The notes under the pieces were generated by a model. It saw only the letters and a list, made by a program, of their open reading frames with translations. It made no database searches and had not been told where the DNA came from. Of a stretch of 64,000 nucleotides of DNA, positions 25,789-35,231 are shown piece after piece. Made by a program: the position numbers and the translations under genes. Position 1 is the stretch's first letter; each line of letters starts with the position of its first letter. Origin of the DNA: Rhodanobacter glycinis (GTDB taxonomy: Bacteria > Pseudomonadota > Gammaproteobacteria > Xanthomonadales > Rhodanobacteraceae); contig NZ_RCZB01000003.1 in the NCBI RefSeq assembly GCF_006438785.1, positions 708,629 through 772,628 of the forward strand. The letters run 5' to 3'.

Positions 25789-27285
25789 ATGGCAACTGAA
25801 AATCTGGCCGAACAACAGGGCGGCGCCGTTCAAACTCTGGATGCCGGCGACTTTGCCGCGCTACTGAGCAAGGAGTTCAGGCCCAAGAGTGACCGCGCGA
25901 AGGAAGAGGTGGAGTCCGCCGTCCGCACCTTGGCCGAGCAGGTATTGAACAAGTCCGACATTGTCTCCGACGATGTCGCCCAGACCATCAACGCCTACAT
26001 CGCTGAAATTGATCGCAAGCTCAGCGAGCAGATCAACTTGATCATGCATCACGCTGATTTCCAGAAATTGGAGAGCGCCTGGCGCGGCCTGCATCACCTG
26101 GTCAACAACACCGAGACGGATCAGCAGCTGAAGATCCGTGTGATGAACATTTCCAAGAAGGAACTGGCCAAGACCCTGAAGCGCTACAAGGGGACGGCTT
26201 GGGACCAGAGCCCGATCTTCAAGAAGATGTATGAGGAAGAGTACGGCCAACTCGGTGGTGAGCCTTACGGCTGCTTGGTCGGCGATTACTATTTTGACCA
26301 CAGCCCGCCCGATGTCGAACTGCTCGCTGGCATCGCACAGGTCGCAGCGGCTGCGCACGCACCCTTCCTCGCATCCGCCAATTCCACCCTGATGGGCATG
26401 GACAGCTGGAACGAACTGGCCAACCCGCGCGACCTTGCCAAGGTTTTTTCGACGCCGGACTATGCCGCCTGGCGTTCGCTGCGCGAGTCGGACGACGCCA
26501 AGTACATCGGCCTGACGATGCCACGCACCTTGGCTCGGCTGCCCTATGGTGCCAAGACGGACCCGGTGGAGGAGTTCAATTTCGAGGAAGATACCAGCGG
26601 TGCGGATTCGGCCAAGTACACCTGGCAGAACGCGGCCTATTCGATGGCGGTGAACATCAACCGTTCCTTCAAGGAATATGGCTGGTGCTCGCGGATCCGT
26701 GGCATCGAGTCCGGTGGTGCAGTCGAAGGTTTGCCGTCGCACACCTTCCCCACCGACGATGGCGGTGTGGACATGAAATGCCCTACCGAGATCGCGATCA
26801 CAGACCGTCGCTCGGCCGAGCTGGACAAGATGGGCATGATGCCGCTCGTGCATCGCAAGAACTCGGACATGGCCGCGTTCATCAGCGCGCAGTCGCTGGC
26901 CAAACCGGAGGAGTACGACGATCCGGATGCCACCGCCAATGCAGCGCTCGGTGCACGCCTGCCCTATATGTTCGCGTGCTGCCGCTTCGCGCACTACCTG
27001 AAGTGCATCGTCCGCGACAAGATCGGCTCGTTCAAGGACCGCGATGCGATGGAACGCTGGCTGACGTCCTGGATCATGCAGTACGTCGATGGCGATCCGG
27101 CCAACTCCAGTGAACAGACCAAGGCACGCAAGCCGCTATCTGCTGCAGAGGTAGTAGTTGAAGAAGTGGAAGGAGCTCCGGGTTACTACACCTCGAAGTT
27201 TTTCCTCAAGCCGCATTACCAGTTGGAAGGCTTGACTGTTTCCTTGAGGCTCGTGTCCCGTTTGCCGTCGGCTGCCAAGAGCTAA
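25789..27285 (+). CDS. tssC: T6SS contractile sheath large subunit
   Basis: TssC (VipB/ImpC/EvpB), 498 residues, partner of TssB in the sheath. Family-typical stretches include H-H-A-D-F-Q-K-L-E-S-A-W-R-G-L, G-L-T-M-P-R-T-L-A-R-L-P-Y-G and C-R-F-A-H-Y-L-K. GGGGAG upstream and a 6-base gap from tssB indicate co-translation. Length is normal. Confidence 0.97.
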   Translation: MATENLAEQQGGAVQTLDAGDFAALLSKEFRPKSDRAKEEVESAVRTLAEQVLNKSDIVSDDVAQTINAYIAEIDRKLSEQINLIMHHADFQKLESAWRGLHHLVNNTETDQQLKIRVMNISKKELAKTLKRYKGTAWDQSPIFKKMYEEEYGQLGGEPYGCLVGDYYFDHSPPDVELLAGIAQVAAAAHAPFLASANSTLMGMDSWNELANPRDLAKVFSTPDYAAWRSLRESDDAKYIGLTMPRTLARLPYGAKTDPVEEFNFEEDTSGADSAKYTWQNAAYSMAVNINRSFKEYGWCSRIRGIESGGAVEGLPSHTFPTDDGGVDMKCPTEIAITDRRSAELDKMGMMPLVHRKNSDMAAFISAQSLAKPEEYDDPDATANAALGARLPYMFACCRFAHYLKCIVRDKIGSFKDRDAMERWLTSWIMQYVDGDPANSSEQTKARKPLSAAEVVVEEVEGAPGYYTSKFFLKPHYQLEGLTVSLRLVSRLPSAAKS

Positions 27286-27415
27286 TCAGGCGTTGTGTCA
27301 TTTGGTTCTGGAAGTCGCAGGTAGTAATCGCAACATCAACAATCGCCGGCATGTGTCAGCAAGACTCGCATGATGCAGCCGGTTCAACTGAAATAATCAG
27401 TCCAGGAGAATTCTG

Positions 27416-27910
27416 ATGTCACTAGACATGCATTTGAAATTGACAGGTGGTGCGATCACGTTCACGGGTGAGTCGAAGCACACCAGTCATAAAGACGAAA
27501 TCCAGGTCCTGGCATGGTCGTGGGGGTTGTCGCAGAGCGGTTCGTTCGGTCACGGCGCTGGTGGTGGTGCCGGCAAGGCGAACGTGCAGGACATCAGCTT
27601 CACCAAATACATCGACAAGAGTTCGACGGCATTCATCAAGGCGGTCGTGACCGGTGACCATATCGGATCTGTGGTCTTGTCGATCTCGAAGGCAGGCGGC
27701 AAGCAGGAAGACTACTTCACGATCACCCTCACCAGCGCCATGGTGACCAGTTACTCCACTGGGGGATCTGGCGGTGAAGACATGCTTACCGAGAACGTCA
27801 CGATCAGCTTCGCGAAATTCGATGTCGAGTACTTCGCGCAGACCGACAAGGGCGCGGTGGCCTCGGCTGGCAAGGTCGGGTACAGCGTCGAGGAAATGGT
27901 GGCAACCTGA
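27416..27910 (+). CDS. hcp: T6SS inner-tube protein Hcp
   Basis: Hcp (TssD) hexamers stack to form the expelled tube and can chaperone small effectors. The 164-residue protein starts M-S-L-D-M-H-L-K and contains I-Q-V-L-A-W-S-W-G and the F-T-K-Y-I-D-K-S-S stretch typical of the family. AGGAG lies 10 bases upstream. A 130-base gap before it and a 190-base gap after it suggest extra transcription control, as is common for this highly expressed gene. Confidence 0.96.
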   Translation: MSLDMHLKLTGGAITFTGESKHTSHKDEIQVLAWSWGLSQSGSFGHGAGGGAGKANVQDISFTKYIDKSSTAFIKAVVTGDHIGSVVLSISKAGGKQEDYFTITLTSAMVTSYSTGGSGGEDMLTENVTISFAKFDVEYFAQTDKGAVASAGKVGYSVEEMVAT

Positions 27911-28101
27911 TTCAACGCTCTACCTCTTGATTAGAGGTTGGGTTTCCCAGGGGTCTCTGTACAGGAATGGGTAGGCATCCGGTGACGGGAGTTGCCGGAT
28001 GTCCCGCTGCTGGCTGGATGTGCAAAGACCGCCTGGGACCGGGTGTTTTCTTGATTTGGCCGTGTCCACGACTTGGTCAATGCCGGCCTGCGAGAGATGA
28101 A

Positions 28102-28893
28102 ATGACACCAGAGAGCAAACTCAAAGAAGGTCGACTGGCTGAAGCGCTGCAACTGCTGACAGTGGAAGTCCGCAACAACCCGGCAGATGCCAAGCGCCGG
28201 GTTTTTTTATTCCAGTTGCTGGCTCTGCTTGGTCAGTGGGAGCGCGCGCAGAATCAGTTGAATGTGAGTGGCGAGCTGGAACCACTCAACGCAATGATGG
28301 TCGGCGCCTATACCGAGGCGTTGAAAGGCGAGGCGGTGCGTACCGATGTTTTTGCGGGGGCGCGGCTGCCGGTGGTCATTGGCGAGCCGGAACAATGGCT
28401 GGCGCTGCTGTTGCAGGCGTTGAAGCTGACCGCGAAGGGACGCCACGAACAGGCCGTCAGCCTGCGCGATCAGGCGTTCGATCAGGCGACAGCCGTAAGT
28501 GGGAGTATCGACGGTACCCCGTTTGAGTGGATTGCGGATGCGGATCCGCGACTGGGTCCCTGTCTGGAAATCGTCGTCAATGGCGGATATTCCTGGGTAC
28601 CGTTCTCGCGTCTGCGGGAACTGAAATTCGAGGCGCCTACGGATCTTCGCGACAAGATCTGGGTGCCGGTGGAAGTTACCTGGGCAAATGGCGGCAAAGC
28701 CATCGGGTTCATTCCCGGTCGCTATCCCGGCTCCGAGCGCAGCGACGACAACGATGTGGTGCTGGGCCGCAAGACGGAATGGGTGGGTGCCGAAGATGGG
28801 CTCCAGACCGGGCTCGGTCAACGGATGCTGGCTACCGATGCGGGCGACTACCCGTTGCTCGATATCAGGCTGATTTCGTTCGACGCCAACTGA
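28102..28893 (+). CDS. tagJ: T6SS accessory protein TagJ (ImpE/SciE)
   Basis: A 263-residue TagJ-family protein. Residues about 1-90 are helical TPR-like repeats (L-K-E-G-R-L-A-E-A-L-Q-L-L) and the C-terminal half is the ImpE beta domain with W-V-P-F-S-R-L-R-E-L and L-G-R-K-T-E-W-V. In P. aeruginosa TagJ binds the N-terminus of TssB and modulates sheath recycling by ClpV. GAGAGATGAA precedes the ATG; an upstream extension to 27967 is not protein-like. It is 18 bases from tssE. Confidence 0.92.
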   Translation: MTPESKLKEGRLAEALQLLTVEVRNNPADAKRRVFLFQLLALLGQWERAQNQLNVSGELEPLNAMMVGAYTEALKGEAVRTDVFAGARLPVVIGEPEQWLALLLQALKLTAKGRHEQAVSLRDQAFDQATAVSGSIDGTPFEWIADADPRLGPCLEIVVNGGYSWVPFSRLRELKFEAPTDLRDKIWVPVEVTWANGGKAIGFIPGRYPGSERSDDNDVVLGRKTEWVGAEDGLQTGLGQRMLATDAGDYPLLDIRLISFDAN

Positions 28894-28911
28894 TGAAGGT
28901 GCGTGCGTGAC

Positions 28912-29415
28912 ATGGCTGAGTTGACGACCCAGGAAAGGCTCCAACCCTCGCTGTTGGATCGGCTTACCGACGACGAACCTGGCAAGCTGGAAGAGAGCCG
29001 CGAGAAACGCGTGATCTCGGCCATGCGTTTACGCGATTGCGTTACACGCGATGTCTCGTGGTTGCTCAATTGCGTGAGCCTGGATGTGAGCGTGGACCTC
29101 GACGATTACCCGGAGGTGGCTCGCTCGGTGCTCAATTTCGGTATCCCCGACCTTACCGGCGCATCCCTGTCGGGTATCAATTCGGAAACCCTGCAACGTC
29201 AGATCAAGGACGTGATCCTCGCCTTCGAGCCGCGTCTGACGGCCAGTACGTTGCGGGTTTCGGCGAACGCGAACCAGAAGCGGATGGATCGCCAGGCGTT
29301 GAGGTTCAGCATCGAGTCGGAGATGTGGGCCCAGCCGATCCCGCTCAATCTCTACCTGAAAACCGAGGTGGACCTGGAGACGGGCAACTTCAAGGTATCG
29401 GAGGGCTTCGGCTGA
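28912..29415 (+). CDS. tssE: T6SS baseplate protein TssE (gp25-like)
   Basis: TssE, 167 residues, the gp25/gpW-like wedge protein that starts sheath polymerisation. The L-D-R-L-T-D-D N-terminus, R-D-V-S-W-L-L-N, S-V-L-N-F-G-I-P-D-L and the E-P-R-L segment are characteristic (the E-P-R-L core motif is intact). The GTG at 28903 is too close to the AAGG; ATG 28912 is chosen. tssF begins 6 bases after the stop. Confidence 0.95.
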   Translation: MAELTTQERLQPSLLDRLTDDEPGKLEESREKRVISAMRLRDCVTRDVSWLLNCVSLDVSVDLDDYPEVARSVLNFGIPDLTGASLSGINSETLQRQIKDVILAFEPRLTASTLRVSANANQKRMDRQALRFSIESEMWAQPIPLNLYLKTEVDLETGNFKVSEGFG

Positions 29416-29421
29416 TCAATC

Positions 29422-31305
29422 ATGGACCCACGCCTGCTGCGTTATTACAACCGGGAACTGCAACACGTCCGTGAGATGGGGGGCGAGTTTGCGCGCGAGT
29501 ACCCGAAGATTGCCGGACGTCTCGGACTGGAGGGCTTCGAATGCGCGGATCCATATGTGGAGCGCCTGCTGGAAGGGTTCGCGTTCCTGGCAGCACGGGT
29601 TCAGCTCAAGCTCGACGCGCAGTATCCGGTGTTCACCCAGCACCTGCTGGAAATGATCTACCCGCACTATCTGGCACCGGTACCTTCGATGGCCGTCGTG
29701 CAGATGCAGCCGGACCTGAAGGAAAGCGGGCTGCTCGCCGGCCACACGGTTGCCCGGCATACGGCATTGCGCAGCTTGACCGGAAAAGATGACCGCACGG
29801 CCTGCGAATATCGCACCGCTCACGACGTAACCCTGTGGCCGCTGGAGCTTACCGACGCAAAGTATTTCGAGACCCCGGCGGCGATCGCTGCGGCGGGGGT
29901 GACGCTGCCGCCAGGCAAACCGGTGCGGGCCGGCCTGCGTTTGAAGTTCAGGGTGACTGCCGGTGCCCAGGCGAACATGCTCGCACTCGATAGCCTGCCG
30001 GTGTTCATCGCCGGCGCGGACGAGCTGCCCAAGCGGTTGTATGAACAGTTGCTGGGCAACGCGGTGAGTTTCGTCGTGCGCGCACAAGGCGCCAGCGGCG
30101 AGATCAGCCAGAGCTTCGACGCCTCGCACATCCATCGCAAAGGCTTCGAGGACGACGAGGCATTGATTCCCTACAGCGGCCGTTCGTTCAGCGGTTATCG
30201 GCTGCTGCAGGAATATTTCGCCTGCCCCGAGCGTTTCCTGTTTGCCGAATTCACCGGCTTGAAGTCCGTGCTGGCCCGTTCCAAAGGCAGCGAGTTCGAG
30301 ATCGTGGTGCTGTTCGACCGCAGCGTGGCCAGCCTGCACAACGCGATCGACGTGAACAACTTCCGTCTGTTCTGCACTCCGGCGATCAACCTGTTTCCGC
30401 GCCGTGCAGACCGCATCCATCTGCAGCAGGGCAAGACCGAGTACCACATCCTCGCCGATCGCACCCGGCCGATGGATTTCGAGATCCACAGCATCGGCAA
30501 CGTCGAGGGCTTCGGCGACAAGCAGGAGCCGGAGCAGCGCTTCCTGCCGTTCTACGGCTGCGACGAGCGTACCTGGCACAGCCAGCATTCCGCCTACTAC
30601 ACCATCCGTCGCGAGCCAAGGCTGATCTCGTCCCGACAGAAGCGTCAGGGCGCGCGCTCCAGCTATATCGGCAATGAAATGTTCATCGCCCTGGTGGACT
30701 CCAGCGAAGCGCCTTATTCCACTCAATTGCGTCAGATCGGCATGCAGTTGATGTGCACCAATCGCGACCTTCCGTTGCAGATGCCGGTGGGCAAGTCCAA
30801 GACCGATTTCACGCTGGAGACCGGCGCGCCAGTGGAGGCGATCCGTTGCGTCGCCGGGCCAACCAAACCACGTGCTTCAGTGGCCACTGGTGAGACCGCC
30901 TGGCGCTTGCTGAGCCATCTGCAGTTGAACTACGTGTCGCTGCTCGAGAACAACAGTGGCGAAGGGGCCTCGGCTCTGCGCGAAATGCTGACGCTGTATT
31001 GCGACGAATTCGATTCGAGCGCATTGCGTCAGATCGAAGGCGTGAAGGCGGTCAGCTCGCAAGCCATCGTGCGGCGAGTGCCCGTACCGGGGCCGATCAC
31101 GTTTGGCCGTGGGTTGGAAATCACACTTACCTGCGATGACGGCGCGTTCGAAGGTACCGGCGCCTTCCTGCTGGGTGCGGTGATGCAGCAGTTCTTCACG
31201 CGTTACGTTTCGATCAATTCCTTCACAGAAACCGTTCTGCGTACATTGGAACGCAACGAGGTCGCCCGATGGCCCGCCCGGCTGGGAACACGGCAGACGC
31301 TGTAG
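29422..31305 (+). CDS. tssF: T6SS baseplate protein TssF
   Basis: TssF (ImpG/VasA), 627 residues, wedge component that forms a 2:1 complex with TssG. The start M-D-P-R-L-L-R-Y-Y-N-R-E-L and E-F-A-R-E-Y-P-K-I-A-G-R-L are hallmark sequences, as is the late G-R-G-L-E-I-T-L segment. The tssG start lies 37 bases inside its 3' end, so the two are translationally linked. Confidence 0.96.
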   Translation: MDPRLLRYYNRELQHVREMGGEFAREYPKIAGRLGLEGFECADPYVERLLEGFAFLAARVQLKLDAQYPVFTQHLLEMIYPHYLAPVPSMAVVQMQPDLKESGLLAGHTVARHTALRSLTGKDDRTACEYRTAHDVTLWPLELTDAKYFETPAAIAAAGVTLPPGKPVRAGLRLKFRVTAGAQANMLALDSLPVFIAGADELPKRLYEQLLGNAVSFVVRAQGASGEISQSFDASHIHRKGFEDDEALIPYSGRSFSGYRLLQEYFACPERFLFAEFTGLKSVLARSKGSEFEIVVLFDRSVASLHNAIDVNNFRLFCTPAINLFPRRADRIHLQQGKTEYHILADRTRPMDFEIHSIGNVEGFGDKQEPEQRFLPFYGCDERTWHSQHSAYYTIRREPRLISSRQKRQGARSSYIGNEMFIALVDSSEAPYSTQLRQIGMQLMCTNRDLPLQMPVGKSKTDFTLETGAPVEAIRCVAGPTKPRASVATGETAWRLLSHLQLNYVSLLENNSGEGASALREMLTLYCDEFDSSALRQIEGVKAVSSQAIVRRVPVPGPITFGRGLEITLTCDDGAFEGTGAFLLGAVMQQFFTRYVSINSFTETVLRTLERNEVARWPARLGTRQTL

Positions 31306-32291
31306 CGCTGGAGAACGCGCTGCGCGACCACCCCGAGGCCTTCGAGTTCTTCGAAGCTGCCCGCAGGCTTGAGTGCGCGTTTCCCGAGCGGCCTCGGCTG
31401 GGTCACTCGGCCAAGGCACTGGATGATTTCGTGCGGCTGTGCCAGACACCGTCGCTGTCGTTCGCGCCGAAGACGGTCGATCGCTATCAGCCTGGCGGTG
31501 CCGGCAAACCAGCGCGCCTGCATGGCCTGTTCTTCGGGCTGTTCGGTCCCAACGCGCCATTGCCGTTGCACCTCACCGAATACGCCATGGATCGCGAGCT
31601 CAACGCGAAGGATTCCACCTTCACCGCATTCGCGAACATCTTCCATCACCGCATGATGAGTCTGTTCTATCGGGCCTGGGCCGACGCGCAGCCGACCGTG
31701 CAACTGGACCGTCCGGCCGAGGACCGTTTTCGCCTTTACATGGGTGCGCTGGTGGGTCTGGCTACACCGAATCTCGACAATCGCGACGCGTTGCCGGATC
31801 AGTTCAAGCGCTTTTTTGCAGGACGTCTGCTCCAGCAGACCCGCAACGCCGAAGGACTCAAGGGGCTGATCGAACGGTTCTTCCGCATCCCTGTCGGCAT
31901 CGTGGAATTTGTCGCCGAATGGATGCGACTGCCGCCGACTTCCCATCTTCGGCTCGGTGGGTCCGGTGACGTGGCAGCGCTGGGGCTTACCGCTGTCACT
32001 GGCGAATACGTCTGGGGTAGCCAGCAGCGTTTTCGTCTGCGACTGGGGCCATTGAGCTGTGCCGAGTTCAACAATTTTCTGCCGGGCGGTGTGGCGCTCA
32101 ACCAGTTGGTTGCCGCCGTAAAGACCTACGTGGGCGAGGAAAAGGCGTGGGATGTACAGCTGGTGCTGAAAAGGGCCGATGTGCCCGCCACCCGATTGGG
32201 CCGGAACGGGCGGATGGGCCTGACCACATGGATGGGACAGCCGCAGCAGGATGCCGATGTCGATGATGTCGTATTGAAGCCCGTGGGGTAG
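31269..32291 (+). CDS. tssG: T6SS baseplate protein TssG
   Basis: TssG (ImpH/VasB), 340 residues. It contains the N-terminal E-A-F-E-F-F-E-A-A-R-R-L-E, R-L-H-G-L-F-F-G-L-F-G-P-N-A-P-L-P-L-H-L-T-E-Y and F-H-H-R-M-M-S-L-F-Y-R-A-W signatures. GAGG precedes the ATG, which overlaps tssF in another frame. A 121-base gap separates it from tssH. Confidence 0.96.
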   Translation: MARPAGNTADAVALENALRDHPEAFEFFEAARRLECAFPERPRLGHSAKALDDFVRLCQTPSLSFAPKTVDRYQPGGAGKPARLHGLFFGLFGPNAPLPLHLTEYAMDRELNAKDSTFTAFANIFHHRMMSLFYRAWADAQPTVQLDRPAEDRFRLYMGALVGLATPNLDNRDALPDQFKRFFAGRLLQQTRNAEGLKGLIERFFRIPVGIVEFVAEWMRLPPTSHLRLGGSGDVAALGLTAVTGEYVWGSQQRFRLRLGPLSCAEFNNFLPGGVALNQLVAAVKTYVGEEKAWDVQLVLKRADVPATRLGRNGRMGLTTWMGQPQQDADVDDVVLKPVG

Positions 32292-32412
32292 GTGATCGCG
32301 CGGGCTTGCACACGGCATGGTGGCATGAGCTGGAATCACGAATTCGCAACGCTGGATTGACTTCGCACCAAGACATCCGGATCGGACAACTACCACAAAA
32401 GGATCAATGACC

Positions 32413-35145
32413 ATGGCCGAAATCAGTCGCGGCGCCCTGTTCGGAAAACTCAACAAGCTGGCCTTCCGTGGTATCGAAAGCGCCACCGTGTTCTGCAAAC
32501 TGCGCGGCAATCCGTATGTGGAGCTGGTGCACTGGATCCATCAGATCCTGCAACTGCAGGACTCGGACCTGCATCGCATCATCAAGCAGTTCAACCTCAA
32601 TCCGTCGAACCTGGCGCGTGACATCACCGATGCGCTGGATCGCCTGCCGCGCGGCTCCTCGTCCATCTCCGACCTTTCCAGCAATGTCGAGGAGGCCGTC
32701 GAGCGCGCGTGGGTATTCGCCACCCTGATGTTCGGCGAGGCGCAGGTGCGCACCGGCTATCTTGTCGTCGGTTGCATGCGTACGCGCAACCTGCGCAATG
32801 CGCTGGTGAACATTTCGGCCGAGTTCGACAAGATCAAGCCAGAGGCCCTGGTCGAGAAATTCGCGGAAGTGGTGGCTGGTTCGCCGGAAGACGGGCAAAG
32901 CGCGAACGACGGCTTCCGGATGGGCGGTGGCGGTGCACCAGGTGAGGCGAGCAGCGCAATGTCGCCCGCCCAGATGGGCAAGCAGGAGGCCCTGGCACAA
33001 TTCACCGTCGACCTGACCGAGCAGGCGCGCAGCGGCAAGATGGATCCGATCGTCGGTCGCGACGACGAGATTCGCCAGCTGGTGGACATCCTCATGCGCC
33101 GGCGCCAGAACAATCCGATGCTGGTCGGCGAGGCCGGCGTGGGCAAGACCGCCGTGATCGAAGGCTTCGCCTTGCGTATCGTCGCCGGCGATGTGCCACC
33201 GCCGCTGAAGGACGTGCAACTGCGCGTGCTCGACGTGGGCCTGCTGCAGGCCGGTGCCAGCATGAAGGGCGAATTCGAGAATCGCCTCAAGCAAGTGATC
33301 GAGGAAGTGCAGTCCTCGACCCGGCCGATCATCCTGTTCATCGACGAGGCACATACGCTGGTCGGCGCCGGTGGCGCGGCGGGCACCGGTGATGCCGCGA
33401 ACCTGCTCAAGCCGGCACTGGCGCGCGGCAACCTGCGCACGATCGGCGCCACGACGTGGGCCGAGTACAAGAAGCATATCGAGAAGGACCCGGCGCTGAC
33501 CCGCCGCTTCCAGACCGTGCAGATCGACGAGCCGAGCGAGGAGAAGGCCATCCTGATGATGCGCGGTGTCGCCAGCGTCATGGAAAAGCACCACAAGGTG
33601 CAGATCCTCGACGAGGCGCTCGAAGCCGCAGTCAAGCTGTCGCATCGCTACATCCCTGCACGCCAGTTGCCGGACAAGGCGGTCAGCCTGCTCGACACTT
33701 CCTGCGCGCGCGTCGCGATCAGCCAGTACGCCGTGCCAGCAGAAGTGGACGACACCCGCAAGCGCATCGATGCACTTCAGACCGAGCTCGGCATCATCAA
33801 CCGCGAGAAAAACGTCGGCGTCGATGTCGCGGCCCGCGAGGAAGCAGCTACCGAGAAACTCGCCACGCAGAAGGCGCGCCTGGAAACGCTGGAGGCGAAC
33901 TGGGTCACCGAAAAGGATTTGGTCGAGAAGATTCTCGCGATCCGCGCCACGCTGCGGGGAACCGGCGCGCCGGTGGAGGGCACCGGCAGCTCGCTGGAGG
34001 AATCGGCCAACAAGGAAGCCGCCGAGAAGGGTGTGGCCGCGCTTGAGGGTGACGAGCGCACCGCTGCGCTGGGCGAACTGAAACGCCTGCAGAACCAGCT
34101 CGCCGAGTTGCAGGGGGAGCATCCGCTGATCCTGGCATCGGTGGACTACCAGGCGGTCGGCTCGGTGGTGTCCGACTGGACCGGCATCCCTGTCGGGCGG
34201 ATGGTCAAGAGCGAGCTGGAAACGGTGATGAACCTGGCCACGCTGATGGGCCAGCGCGTGATCGGTCAGGACCACGCGATGGAGATGATCGCCAAGCGCA
34301 TCCAGACCTCCCGTGCCGGCCTGGTCGACCCGAACAAGCCGATCGGCGTATTCATGCTCGCCGGCACCTCCGGCGTCGGCAAGACCGAGACCGCGCTGGC
34401 ACTGGCCGAGGCGCTGTACGGCGGCGAGCAGAACATCATCACCATCAACATGAGCGAGTTCCAGGAGGCGCACACCGTTTCCACACTCAAGGGCGCTCCG
34501 CCCGGTTACATCGGTTATGGCGAAGGCGGCGTGCTCACCGAAGCCGTGCGACGCAAGCCGTATTCGGTGGTGCTGCTGGACGAGGTGGAGAAGGCACACC
34601 CGGACGTCCACGAAATCTTCTTCCAGGTGTTCGACAAGGGCGTGATGGAAGATGGCGAAGGCCGTTCGATCGACTTCAAGAACTGCCTGATTCTGTTGAC
34701 CACCAACGCCGGCACCGACATGATCGCCGGCTTGTGCAAGGACCCTGAGCTGATGCCCGATCACGAGGGCATGGCCAAGGCGCTGCGCGAGCCGCTGCTG
34801 AAAATATTCCCGCCAGCATTGCTGGGCCGGTTGGTGACGATTCCGTACTACCCGCTGAGCCCGGAAATGCTGGGCAAGATCGTCAAGCTGCAGCTCAACC
34901 GCATCAAGAAGCGGGTCGAGGGTCGCTACAAGATCCCGTTCGAATACGACGAGGACGTGGTGAAGCTGGTGGTTGAGCGCTGCACCGAAACCGAGTCGGG
35001 CGGTCGCATGATCGACGCGATCCTGACCAACACCATGCTGCCGGATGTCTCGCGTGAATTCCTCACCCGGATGATGGAAGGCAACGCGATTGCACGGGTG
35101 CAGGTCGGGGTGACGGACGGGGAGTTTTCGTACGGGTTTGGGTGA
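32413..35145 (+). CDS. tssH: T6SS ATPase ClpV
   Basis: ClpV (TssH), a 910-residue AAA+ double-ring ATPase that disassembles contracted sheaths by pulling on TssC. N-terminal Clp_N domain (about 1-150), first AAA with Walker A G-E-A-G-V-G-K-T (about 239) and I-L-F-I-D-E-A-H, middle coiled-coil (about 440-560), second AAA with G-T-S-G-V-G-K-T (about 651) and V-L-L-D-E-V-E-K-A, then a ClpB-D2 small domain. ATG 32413 is nine bases from AAAAGGA and gives the usual M-A-E-I-S-R start; ATG 32407 is too close. The large antisense frame is a shadow. Confidence 0.97.
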   Translation: MAEISRGALFGKLNKLAFRGIESATVFCKLRGNPYVELVHWIHQILQLQDSDLHRIIKQFNLNPSNLARDITDALDRLPRGSSSISDLSSNVEEAVERAWVFATLMFGEAQVRTGYLVVGCMRTRNLRNALVNISAEFDKIKPEALVEKFAEVVAGSPEDGQSANDGFRMGGGGAPGEASSAMSPAQMGKQEALAQFTVDLTEQARSGKMDPIVGRDDEIRQLVDILMRRRQNNPMLVGEAGVGKTAVIEGFALRIVAGDVPPPLKDVQLRVLDVGLLQAGASMKGEFENRLKQVIEEVQSSTRPIILFIDEAHTLVGAGGAAGTGDAANLLKPALARGNLRTIGATTWAEYKKHIEKDPALTRRFQTVQIDEPSEEKAILMMRGVASVMEKHHKVQILDEALEAAVKLSHRYIPARQLPDKAVSLLDTSCARVAISQYAVPAEVDDTRKRIDALQTELGIINREKNVGVDVAAREEAATEKLATQKARLETLEANWVTEKDLVEKILAIRATLRGTGAPVEGTGSSLEESANKEAAEKGVAALEGDERTAALGELKRLQNQLAELQGEHPLILASVDYQAVGSVVSDWTGIPVGRMVKSELETVMNLATLMGQRVIGQDHAMEMIAKRIQTSRAGLVDPNKPIGVFMLAGTSGVGKTETALALAEALYGGEQNIITINMSEFQEAHTVSTLKGAPPGYIGYGEGGVLTEAVRRKPYSVVLLDEVEKAHPDVHEIFFQVFDKGVMEDGEGRSIDFKNCLILLTTNAGTDMIAGLCKDPELMPDHEGMAKALREPLLKIFPPALLGRLVTIPYYPLSPEMLGKIVKLQLNRIKKRVEGRYKIPFEYDEDVVKLVVERCTETESGGRMIDAILTNTMLPDVSREFLTRMMEGNAIARVQVGVTDGEFSYGFG

Positions 35146-35231
35146 GGCGGTGCGGTCAGGAAATGCCTTCACCGCTCAGGGGTTTGAAAGTGCGCTCTGA
35201 TCTGGGTGGATCACTTTAAGGGGAAATTGGT

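Noticed and set aside
32404..35172. A very long minus-strand open frame (about 920 codons) opposite tssH
   Set aside because: It is the antisense shadow of a high-GC gene; the translation has no family features while the plus strand is a full ClpV.
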